A DNA stretch of 64,000 bases, from NCBI GenBank assembly GCA_964550025.1, contig CAZJYI010000010.1, forward strand, positions 61,865 to 125,864, in the 5' to 3' direction. Numbering within the stretch: the stretch's first letter is position 1; each line of letters begins with the position of its first letter. The position numbers were made by a program, and so were the translations under genes. The DNA is from CAZJYI01 sp964550025 (GTDB lineage Bacteria > Verrucomicrobiota > Kiritimatiellia > UBA8416 > CAYOBW01). The notes beneath the pieces are model-generated. The model saw nothing but the letters and a program-made list of their open reading frames with translations. It ran no database searches and was not told the origin of the DNA. This document shows, one piece after another, positions 25,660 through 33,112 of the stretch.

Positions 25660-25971
25660 TCAGGCGGGACACAGTATTCCCTGCCGCATGAGCTCGGCGA
25701 CGATGGCCTTGGCGGTCCTCCGGTCGTATTGCTTCTCCTCGTCCGGGAGGTGCTCGTAGGCGACAAGGCCCGGATGCTGTTTGCGGTCGTCATCCCGTTG
25801 TCTGCCGTATCGCCAACCGTCCGCTATGCGCCCCGCGGCCCACGCGTCATGGTTGGCTTCCGCGACGACCTCGAGGACATCGCGCACGACCGCCGTTGCG
25901 CTCGCCATTTCGGAGTCGGTCGGCATCCGCGGCTCGTAGGGGCCGTAAGGTGTCTCAATCACAACAGCCAT
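25660..25971 (-). CDS. small RyR-domain protein
   Basis: A 103-residue protein covering one RyR domain: ANHDAWAAGRIADGWRYG, then HPGLVAYEHLPDEEKQYDRR and a C-terminal helix ending RQGILCPA. RyR repeats are known from ryanodine receptors and occur as stand-alone bacterial proteins, where nucleotide or modified-ligand binding has been proposed. AAGGA lies 7 bases before the ATG. It opens an accessory stretch with toxin-antitoxin genes and mobile-element remnants. The ligand is unknown. Confidence 0.85.
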   Translation of the reverse strand: MAVVIETPYGPYEPRMPTDSEMASATAVVRDVLEVVAEANHDAWAAGRIADGWRYGRQRDDDRKQHPGLVAYEHLPDEEKQYDRRTAKAIVAELMRQGILCPA

Positions 25972-26063
25972 GATGTCGTCCTTCGGAATCTCCGTAGAAG
26001 TAGTACCTGTTGGCCGGTCTGCCAGCAAGCCCCATCTCTCAGCCAGCGCCACTTCCGATCGTT

Positions 26064-26546
26064 CTATATTTCTCCCAGGGCCAAGGCGAGCGGGATTGCA
26101 ATGGCGTTGTGGATGGCATGCGAGGTGGTAGTGACCCAGAACGCCGTCCATCGTCTCTTCTCCCGCCAGTGAACATAGGTGAACGCAAAATAGAATCCCG
26201 AGATGAGCCCCGCGGCGATTCCCGTTTGAATACCCTCTATGGCATGGACCAGAAAGAACGGAACTACTGAGCTGACGACTTGAATGGAGAAGCGTGCCTT
26301 GCAGAGGCGTGCAATCCACACCGGGAAAGCCTGAAACAAAAGCGTCTCGAGTATTGGCGCTATCACCACGCCAACAATGATGAGCTCCCCAATGCCAAAC
26401 GGCATTTCACGTTCAGGGAGGTCAAGAATCTCCAATATGAATGATATGGCCAAAGCGACAAGGGTGCCCTCAATGGCAATTCTCCAACAGAAGTCCCAGG
26501 GTTTGCGCTGACGGTATCGCCGAAAATGTTCACGAATCCATTTCAT
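26064..26546 (-). CDS. CPBP/CAAX-like intramembrane protein
   Basis: A 160-residue protein with four or five hydrophobic segments. PILETLLFQAF matches the position of the EExxxR motif of CPBP (Abi) intramembrane proteases but lacks the second Glu and the Arg. FFLVHAIEG and TTSHAIHNAIA match the later His motifs. The degenerate first motif makes catalysis doubtful; it may be an immunity-type relative. The ATG is verified, with a weak GAGACGAGA upstream. It lies between the RyR gene and a HicAB pair on the same strand. Confidence 0.75.
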   Translation of the reverse strand: MKWIREHFRRYRQRKPWDFCWRIAIEGTLVALAISFILEILDLPEREMPFGIGELIIVGVVIAPILETLLFQAFPVWIARLCKARFSIQVVSSVVPFFLVHAIEGIQTGIAAGLISGFYFAFTYVHWREKRRWTAFWVTTTSHAIHNAIAIPLALALGEI

Positions 26547-26666
26547 ATTCTCGTCTCACATAACGTCAGGCAGAACACCTGGCTGAGGATTCCGCGGGAG
26601 CGCAGCCGACGCGGATATCCTGCCGGTCGTTCACCCCACGAGAGGTTCATCCAGAACTGTTCTGCC

Positions 26667-26855
26667 TCATCCGATCTCGGGGATCGACAGTTTCCTGCAG
26701 ATCTTGCGCGCAAGCCGGTTGGGGACTTCCGTGTGCCGAGGGACTGCCTCAATCCAGCCGGTCAGAGGATTGCACCACAGGGAGTGTGAAGAACCTTCCC
26801 GCTTGAGATAGCAGCCGTTGCGGCGGAGATGTTTGAGGACAGCGTTGCGCTGCAT
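26667..26855 (-). CDS. hicA: HicA family toxin
   Basis: A 62-residue protein with the HicA mRNA-interferase fold: LKHLRRNGCYLKREGSSHS with the catalytic His in GSSHS, then AVPRHTEVPNRLARKICRKL. HicA toxins cleave RNA and are neutralised by HicB. Its ATG lies inside the end of the upstream hicB frame (94-base overlap). It is encoded second, after the antitoxin. Confidence 0.88.
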   Translation of the reverse strand: MQRNAVLKHLRRNGCYLKREGSSHSLWCNPLTGWIEAVPRHTEVPNRLARKICRKLSIPEIG

Positions 26856-27067
26856 CCGACGGCTACGAGTTCACGCTCGGCATCAGCCGGAAGCCCGCGG
26901 ATGGCATCCTCACGACGGTCCTCAAGAATCAAGTCGATGGCTTCCGACAGGCTTTTGATTGCCTCTGCCTTGCTCTTTCCCTGGCCGTTGGCACCGGGAA
27001 TCTCAGGGCAGTAGGCAATGAACCAGCCTTCATCCCGTTCGACAATAGCGGTGAACTCGTTGTGCAT
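26762..27067 (-). CDS. hicB: HicB family antitoxin with read-through C-terminus
   Basis: Residues 1-70 are a normal short HicB (EFTAIVERDEGWFIAYCPEI, PGANGQGKSKAEAIKSLSEA, LEDRREDAIRGLP). The family normally stops near VAVG just before the hicA ATG. Here no stop is present and the frame continues for 31 more residues out of phase with hicA. GGAG precedes the ATG by 7 bases. The tail may be harmless, or a stop may have been lost, which would couple or disturb translation of the toxin. Confidence 0.85.
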   Translation of the reverse strand: MHNEFTAIVERDEGWFIAYCPEIPGANGQGKSKAEAIKSLSEAIDLILEDRREDAIRGLPADAERELVAVGCSATLSSNISAATAAISSGKVLHTPCGAIL

Positions 27068-27187
27068 GTGTGATCTCCAATCTATCCATACGATACTGTT
27101 GCCCCGCTCACATCGCAATCATCTTCATTGGCAGAACGTCGTGAGTCACGCCTCGGCGCGTATGCGACGATAGCGTGCACTCATCTT

Positions 27188-28165
27188 GTGTACGCCCAGC
27201 ATGGGCGCGAATTAATGGGGTCAAAGTCCCCTGTATGTGAACCACTCTACGCTGATGAAGCGTAGGGCAAATACTAGCCCCCGGAAGCGCAAGCAGACCG
27301 GGGAGTCAGCCGAGGGCATAGTACCGCCAGAGCCTTGGCGGGAAGGCCCGAACCGGACAGGTGCCCCTCGACCGCCGACCCGCAACCCGTCGCGGCGAAC
27401 CCGACTGGGGGAGCGCTGGAGTTGGAGGAGTCGGATGGGAAGCATGGAGGGGCACAGGTCAACCTACTGGAACAAGTCCTCTCCCGGGAGAACATGCTTC
27501 TGGCATGGAAGCGGGTGAAGGCCAACAAGGGAGCCGCCGGAATGGACAACATGTCCGTCGGGGCATTTCCCGGTTTTGCCCGCCATCACTGGGAACGGAT
27601 ACGTTCAGCCCTTGAGCAGGGCACTTACCGCCCGGCAGCCGTGCTGCGGGTGATGATACCAAAAGTCTCCGGAGGGCAACGCCCTCTGGGAATACCGACC
27701 GTGTTGGATCGAGTGATTCAGCAAGCGATCGCGCAGGTCATCGGACCTCTCTTCGAGCCGCACTTCAGCACACATCGCTATGGCTTTCGGCCACAGCCGC
27801 AGCTATGCGCAACTGCTCAAGCTCGACCAATGGCTGCGTCGCCGCGTGCGGCTATGCTACTGGAAACAGTGGAAGCGACCGCGTACCAGGCGCCGCCACC
27901 TGCTGGCCCTTGGCATCTCGAAGGACGAGGTGAAACTCGCATCGAGGAGCCGCAAGGGGTACTGGCGGATGGCCGGGAACAGTATCGTCCAGCGCGCCCT
28001 GACGAAGCAGTGGCTATGGGATCAAGGTGTTCCGAACATGCGGCAACAGTAGGTCGATCTCCACTATCCCGAGCCAGCGTGCTCGAGATGACTGCCGGAA
28101 CCGCCCGGTGCGGACCCGCAAGCCGGGTGGTGTGGGAGCCGGGGCTGGCCCTAGCGGTCAGTCAC
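27188..28165 (+). mobile_element. group II intron remnant
   Basis: The stretch opens near 27188 with GTGTACGCCCAGCATGGGCG, like the 5' end of bacterial group II introns, and continues with structured non-coding sequence before the RT frame. After the RT remnant comes GGAACCGCCCGGTGCGGACC, then a GC-rich stretch like intron domains IV to VI. Both boundaries are approximate. The internal deletion in the RT means it cannot move by itself. Confidence 0.7.
27335..28052 (+). pseudogene. group II intron reverse transcriptase/maturase with internal deletion
   Basis: The first part reads as the RT N-terminus: VKANKGAAGMDNMSV, IPKVSGGQRPLGIPTVLDRV and FSTHRYGFRP. At about 27788 the similarity jumps, in another frame, to the maturase end (SRSYAQLLKLDQWLRRRVRL, LLALGISKDEVKLAS) and stops at 28052. 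About 200 codons, including the YADD catalytic core, are missing, and the two halves are out of frame. It is non-functional. Confidence 0.9.
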
Positions 28166-28190
28166 CGGTCACCCGATTGGCGCATTCGTC

Positions 28191-28523
28191 TCAGTGGGCC
28201 AGCTTGACTGTGGCAAGACGGTTGAGGCTCACGCCTGCTTCGGCCGCCTCAACAGTGAGCTCACGGTGAACCTCGGGAGGAACTCGAACCATGAACTTAC
28301 CGCTGAACTTGCGGCTTGCCAGTGGTTCGGGGATCCGCTCGTGTGACTTCTTCATGTCGGCAACGACGTCGGCAACGACACCGCGAATGCCGCGAAGTGC
28401 GGCTTCGGGGGAGGTTGACAGCCAGCTCAGGCTGGGAAATTCTGCGCACAGCCCGACGTATTCCTGATCATCCTCTGACCAGGTCACCCGGTAGGTATAG
28501 TGGTCATTTCGCATGGCTTTCAT
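28191..28523 (-). CDS. hicB: HicB family antitoxin with RHH-like C-terminus
   Basis: A 110-residue protein. The N-terminal HicB fold is HYTYRVTWSEDDQEYVGLC with EFPSLSWLSTSPEAALRGI. The C-terminus (KFMVRVPPEVHRELTVEAAE, AGVSLNRLA) is a ribbon-helix-helix DNA-binding domain. It should bind and neutralise the upstream HicA and repress the operon. It overlaps the toxin gene by 20 bases; AAAGG precedes the ATG at 28523. Confidence 0.88.
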   Translation of the reverse strand: MKAMRNDHYTYRVTWSEDDQEYVGLCAEFPSLSWLSTSPEAALRGIRGVVADVVADMKKSHERIPEPLASRKFSGKFMVRVPPEVHRELTVEAAEAGVSLNRLATVKLAH

Positions 28524-28761
28524 AGTCCAACCTTTCGATCGCTTTCAGGATCTGTTTGACCTGATACGCTTTAGCTTTGCCCTTGGCGTTCTGTATGTTG
28601 ACCCGCGGATCACCTTGCCACGGGGTCTTGTAGACCCTGTGGCTGGATCCCTTCTGCCTGGGTTGTCCGAAGTAGTGGTCGCAGACGCGGCAAGCGTCTG
28701 TGAATCGAATCCCCTTCGGATTGCGCCTCATCAGCGCAACAATGTCATCAACCCTTGCCAT
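28504..28761 (-). CDS. hicA: HicA family toxin
   Basis: An 85-residue HicA-type mRNA interferase: MRRNPKGIRFTDACRVCDHY, then GQPRQKGSSHRVYKTPW with the catalytic His, then NAKGKAKAYQVKQILKAIE. It is the longer HicA type that pairs with RHH-containing HicB. It is the first gene of a two-gene operon with its own promoter and operator-like dyad just upstream. Confidence 0.88.
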   Translation of the reverse strand: MARVDDIVALMRRNPKGIRFTDACRVCDHYFGQPRQKGSSHRVYKTPWQGDPRVNIQNAKGKAKAYQVKQILKAIERLDYESHAK

Positions 28762-28767
28762 GGTGCT

Positions 28768-28795
28768 ATAGTATCACTATTGGTATCTCTGTCAA
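28768..28795 (-). promoter_or_regulatory. hicAB promoter with operator-like dyad
   Basis: On the minus strand TTGACA (28795-28790) and TACTAT (28773-28768) are separated by 16 bases, 6 bases before the hicA ATG. The inverted repeat ATAGTATCACTAT (28768-28780) covers the -10, a natural binding site for the RHH domain of HicB. The very short distance to the ATG suggests a near-leaderless message. Confidence 0.7.
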
Positions 28796-28952
28796 GCGCC
28801 AGCGCGTCAGGTGAGGATTCCGCCGGCTGCCGGCGGATATCCTCCACCTGCTTGTTGGCGAAACCGTTGTCTTTCCCCGTCCATGGGTCAGCGGAAGGGA
28901 AGAACATGGATCGAGTTCCACTACTCGTCAACCGTTCGCGTCGCCGTTCTCG

Positions 28953-29477
28953 TCAACCGACGCTTCCTCTGTCCGGTCGACGATAGCGGCGACGAGAGCG
29001 GCGCACGAGGCGTTCGGCCATGCGAGTGGAGAGCGGGGCGCCGGGCCGGCGCCCGGGGAAGACATGGGCACTGTCGTCGAAGCGGTATTTGTCTTCCTGC
29101 AGCAAGGGGGCGAGCGACGTCGGAATCGGCACCGAACGGAACCGGGCGTTGCCGGAGCCGGCGACACGCAGCTCGCCGGTCTCCGTCAGGACATCGGCCC
29201 ACTGGAGCGCGCATGCTTCGCCGATCCTGAGGCCGCCATCGAGCAGCAGTCCGATCAGGAGGGCTTCTCGGAAGTCCTCGGCGGCGGTGCGGAGTGTGGC
29301 TGTCTGTTCCCGTGACAGGATGCGCGGCAGACGGTCGGGACGTTTGGGGCCGCGGAGCCCTTCGAGCAGCGAGAGGCCGTGGATCTTGTCGAACACGGTG
29401 CGCAGGATACTGATGTTCATCGCCAGCCAGGAGGTTGTGACAAACTCGTTACACTGCATCGAGGCCGGCGTTGACAT
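28953..29477 (-). pseudogene. truncated tyrosine recombinase
   Basis: The frame holds the linker and first catalytic block of a phage/XerC-type integrase: RPDRLPRILSREQTATLRTA and LLLDGGLRIGEACALQWADV, with the first catalytic Arg. The N-terminal SAM-like domain is mostly missing. After HVFPGRRPGAPLS the sequence ends without the HxxR, H and Tyr blocks, and I cannot find them in another frame nearby. It is inactive and marks the right end of the accessory stretch. Confidence 0.8.
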
Positions 29478-29499
29478 AATAGTGGTGTCGGACCATTAT
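29471..29499 (+). promoter_or_regulatory. candidate sigma-70-type promoter for the giant envelope operon
   Basis: TTGACA (29471-29476), a 17-bp spacer and CATTAT (29494-29499), 86 bases upstream of the ATG at 29585. It lies inside the start of the integrase relic, on the opposite strand. Confidence 0.55.
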
Positions 29500-29584
29500 C
29501 GCCCGGTGTCGGTGCGTCGCTTGTGGCGCTCGATCGGAGCTGTGTCCAGTGTTTGCGCCGGAATTGCCGGCAGGAGGGGTGTTC

Positions 29585-32500
29585 ATGAAGAATCGCAAGT
29601 CCGCGGGGACAGCATTGTCCCGTCCGTTGCAGGGGAGAATTGCAGCCGTTGCCGGCCTGCTCGTTTCTTTGCTCGTCCATTGCGGTGTTTCGGCGCCGGC
29701 GTCGGCGCCGGCAAGCAATACCGTCGCGAAGGCCGTCGCCAAGGCAGACGCCGCCCCCGAGGTCGAGGAGCGCGTTGTCGAGCAGAGCATCTACATTCCT
29801 TACAAGAAGCTGTGGCGCACGTTCGAGGAGAAGGGGCGCGGGGTCTTTTTGCCTTACGACGAGTTCATGGAGCTGTGGCGCAAGGCCGAGAGCACGAAGA
29901 CGCGCCCTCCTGAGGCGCATCCGCCCGTAACGACGGTCGTGGCCGAGGTCGCCGGTGAGGTCACGGTTTCCGAAGACGTTGTCCTCGTGAAGGCCGACGT
30001 GCGCATCGAGCTGCTGAAGGAGGGCTGGCACGAGATTCCCCTTCGCCTCGACGACGTGGCCATCACCAGCGCCACCCTTGCCGGCAAGCCTGCGCGCCTG
30101 GTCCGCAAGGCCGGCAAGGGGTACTACCTCGTCACGCAGAAGACCGGCAAGGAGCCGGAAGTCCTTACCCTGAAGCTGGAGTTTGCCAGGTCGTATGCCA
30201 AAGCCCCGGGGCGGAACAGCGTCGATTTCCAGTGCCCCGTCGCGCCCGTCAGTCGCTGGGACGTGCGCGTCCCCGAACAGGGCGTGAAGGTTGACGTCGA
30301 ACCCATGCTGGCCACGACCGACGCGCCGGCGGCCGAAGGGAATATCACGCATGTGCTGGCCTTTGTCGGCGCAACGCCAACTTTGCGCATCAACTGGACG
30401 CCGAAGGCAGAGGGGGCCAAGGGACTCAAGGCCCTGGCAACGGTTACGGCTCAGCACGAGGTCCGGATCGACGAGGGCGTCACCCGCACCCGCACCCGGC
30501 TCTCCTACGACATCAGCCGTACCGAGCTGTCGCAGCTCATGATCGAGGTGCCGGCCGGGCAGAAGGTCGTGAACGTGTTCGACCAGAACGTGCGCGAATG
30601 GTCCGTAACATCCACCGGCGGCGTTCAACACATTGCCGTCGAGCTGTTCCAGTCGGCCAGGGAAACGCAGGCGCTGGTCGTCGAGCTCGAGACATTCGGC
30701 GACGCGGAACAGGTCCAGGTACCGGTGGTCCGCGCGCTCGGTGTCACGCGTCAACAGGGCGCGGTGGTCGTGAAGATGGGGGGCGGCCTGCGCGCGGAAA
30801 CGGCGGAACGCAGCGGTCTTCTGCAGGTCGACGCCAAGGACCTGCCGGCGTCGTTGCGGTCGGGCAAATGGGACTTTTCCTACCAGTACGCGGCACTGCC
30901 CTTTTCACTCTCCCTCAACGTCGGCAAAGTGCAGCCGCGCATTCTGACCGACGCACTGTCAGCCGTACACCTGACGCCCGACGAGATGGTCACGGACTTC
31001 ATGGTTGTCTACGACATCCAGCGGGCCGGCCTATTCAAGCTGGATGTCCGCGTTCCGGCCGACTTCGAGGTCAGGGACGTACGCGGCCTGTCGCACGGCA
31101 AGGCCTTCGCCGCCGCCGCCATCGCCACGCGCCACGTGGGCGAAGCGCAGGACGGAATGCAGCCGGTCACGATTAGCCTTTCGCGCAAGGCCATCGGCAA
31201 GGTGGGGCTCCACCTCTCCCTCCGCCGCAAACTCCAGGCCGCCGACCTGCTGACACCGACCGGCCGCAGCGTGGAGATTCCCGTTCCCCTCGCACGGGCG
31301 GGGACGGCCGCGGTTGAGCGCGAGAAGGGCCGTGTGATCGTCTACGCGCCCGAAAGCCTGCGCGTGAATCCGGGTGAGACGCAGGGCCTGCGGCCCGTGG
31401 CGTTTGCCGAAGCCGAGCAGGGCATGCCGTCCGTGCGGCGCGGGGGAGAGCGCCCCGTTCTGTCATTCGGACATGCGGGCGACGCCGTGGCGTTCTCCAT
31501 GGCGGCCGAGCGCCGCGCCCCGCACATCACGTCCCGCCAGTTGCTCGTCGGGCGGATCGAATCCGGGGCCGTCAAGTACGAGTGTACGCTGACCTACGAC
31601 GTGCTCTACAGCGGCGTGAAGTCGCTCCGGATCGATATTCCCGCCGCCCTCGCCGACAAGATCCGCCTTATGACCGGCGACCTGCGCCGCACGGTCATGA
31701 CGAATCCCGACGGACTCGAAGCGGGCGCCGCCGCATGGCGCATCGAGGGCGAGACCGAGTTCATGGGCAAGCGCGTCATCCGTCTACGCTGGGAAGACAA
31801 GATCCCGACGCTGGATATCGGCAAACCGGTGCAGTTCAGCGTGCCCCGCCTGGCGCCGCGCGAGGTGGACCGCGCATGGGGACAGATCGTCCTGACCAAG
31901 GCGGAGAGCATCGACGTGGCGCCCGGGGACGACCGCAGCGGGCTGCGTCCCATCGATCCCCGCTACGACCTGATGCCCGATGCCAAGGTGAAAGACGCCG
32001 CCCGCGCCTTCGAGTTCCACGACGACTGGCAACTCTCCATCCGGGCCACGCGCTACGAACCGAAGTCGGTCAAGGCGACCAGCATAGAGCGCGGCCTCGT
32101 CCGCATGGTGGTGACCCGCGGCGACGCGACCGGTGTGCAGGCGCTCTACCGCATGCGAAGCGCGCGACAGCGGCTGGTTGTACACCTTCCCGGCGAGGTC
32201 GATTTCGACGCGCGTCCCGTGCGCATCAACGGGCGGCCGGTCACGCTCGAACGGGGCGAGCCGGGCGAGTATTTCGTGCCGCTGGTAAACCAGCAGCAGG
32301 ACGAGCCTTTCCTGCTCGAGATGCGCTACTTCATCAAGGGCGCGGGGCTGACGCTGCGCATACCGGAGTTCCCGAAGGAACCCGCGACGCAGCAGGTATA
32401 CCTGTCGGCGTACGTGCCCCGGGAACTGACCTACCTGGGATACCGGGGGCCCTGGACCGATGAAATGGTCTGGGAGCTGCGCGGGTTCGAATGCCGGCCG

Positions 32501-33112
32501 CGCGGGGCGCGCCCGGCGGGCAACCTTCTTGCCTGGGTGCAGGAGGGGCTCTCGGTAGACAGAGGCAGCGTGGGCGACTTCGCCACCGACGGGCGACACC
32601 TGCTCTATTCGACGCTGCGCCCCGTTGCGGGCAAGGCGGGCGCCCTGGGCATCAGCGCCGTCCGGGGCTGGTGGTTCCGTCTCCTGCTCGTCGTGGCCGG
32701 CGTGGCACTCGGCGTGGCGCTCCTTCCGGCTTCGCTCCGGCTCCGCGCGTACGTCGTGGGCGCCGGCATCATCGTGCTCATACTCCTGGCCGTCTTCGCC
32801 CCCAGCACTTCCAGGGCGGTCGTGAACAATGCGACCGCGGGAGGGGGACTGGTCGTCCTCGTGCTGTGGGGGCTCTGGTTCCTGGTGGTGACGCTGCCGC
32901 GGCTGAACGCCGCCAGGAAGGCGGCGCGCAATCAGCCGCCGCCCATGCCTCCCCCGATGCCGGCGACAGCGGACGAACCACAGGTGTTGAAGAAGGTGCC
33001 CGAATCGCCGCCTTCTCCCGAACAGGCCGAGGGACCGCCCGATCAAAGCAAGGAAGAACCTGCCGAGGCGGAAGAGGCCGAGTCCACGGAGGGAGGGACG
33101 AAAGATGCCTAG
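29585..33112 (+). CDS. very large envelope protein, paralogue 1 (1175 residues)
   Basis: An exported protein with signal peptide LQGRIAAVAGLLVSLLVHCG. A paired motif follows at about 69-99: SIYIPYKKLWRTFEE and GVFLPYDEFMELWR. The next ~930 residues are beta-rich without a domain I recognise. At the C-terminus there are three hydrophobic segments (about 1033-1110), then a Pro/Glu-rich cytoplasmic tail of about 65 residues. So it is anchored in the inner membrane with the bulk outside. The same motif and order of segments recur twice in the next protein. CAGGAGG precedes the ATG. The stop overlaps the next gene's start by 8 bases, with GGAGGG before it, so the two are translated together. Function unknown; an envelope scaffold or transport structure is possible. 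Confidence 0.7.
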   Translation: MKNRKSAGTALSRPLQGRIAAVAGLLVSLLVHCGVSAPASAPASNTVAKAVAKADAAPEVEERVVEQSIYIPYKKLWRTFEEKGRGVFLPYDEFMELWRKAESTKTRPPEAHPPVTTVVAEVAGEVTVSEDVVLVKADVRIELLKEGWHEIPLRLDDVAITSATLAGKPARLVRKAGKGYYLVTQKTGKEPEVLTLKLEFARSYAKAPGRNSVDFQCPVAPVSRWDVRVPEQGVKVDVEPMLATTDAPAAEGNITHVLAFVGATPTLRINWTPKAEGAKGLKALATVTAQHEVRIDEGVTRTRTRLSYDISRTELSQLMIEVPAGQKVVNVFDQNVREWSVTSTGGVQHIAVELFQSARETQALVVELETFGDAEQVQVPVVRALGVTRQQGAVVVKMGGGLRAETAERSGLLQVDAKDLPASLRSGKWDFSYQYAALPFSLSLNVGKVQPRILTDALSAVHLTPDEMVTDFMVVYDIQRAGLFKLDVRVPADFEVRDVRGLSHGKAFAAAAIATRHVGEAQDGMQPVTISLSRKAIGKVGLHLSLRRKLQAADLLTPTGRSVEIPVPLARAGTAAVEREKGRVIVYAPESLRVNPGETQGLRPVAFAEAEQGMPSVRRGGERPVLSFGHAGDAVAFSMAAERRAPHITSRQLLVGRIESGAVKYECTLTYDVLYSGVKSLRIDIPAALADKIRLMTGDLRRTVMTNPDGLEAGAAAWRIEGETEFMGKRVIRLRWEDKIPTLDIGKPVQFSVPRLAPREVDRAWGQIVLTKAESIDVAPGDDRSGLRPIDPRYDLMPDAKVKDAARAFEFHDDWQLSIRATRYEPKSVKATSIERGLVRMVVTRGDATGVQALYRMRSARQRLVVHLPGEVDFDARPVRINGRPVTLERGEPGEYFVPLVNQQQDEPFLLEMRYFIKGAGLTLRIPEFPKEPATQQVYLSAYVPRELTYLGYRGPWTDEMVWELRGFECRPRGARPAGNLLAWVQEGLSVDRGSVGDFATDGRHLLYSTLRPVAGKAGALGISAVRGWWFRLLLVVAGVALGVALLPASLRLRAYVVGAGIIVLILLAVFAPSTSRAVVNNATAGGGLVVLVLWGLWFLVVTLPRLNAARKAARNQPPPMPPPMPATADEPQVLKKVPESPPSPEQAEGPPDQSKEEPAEAEEAESTEGGTKDA

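Noticed and set aside
26570..26660. Integron attC-like site between the CPBP-like and hicA genes
   Set aside because: No matching R' and R'' core pair could be found and the recombinase relic is not clearly of the integron type.
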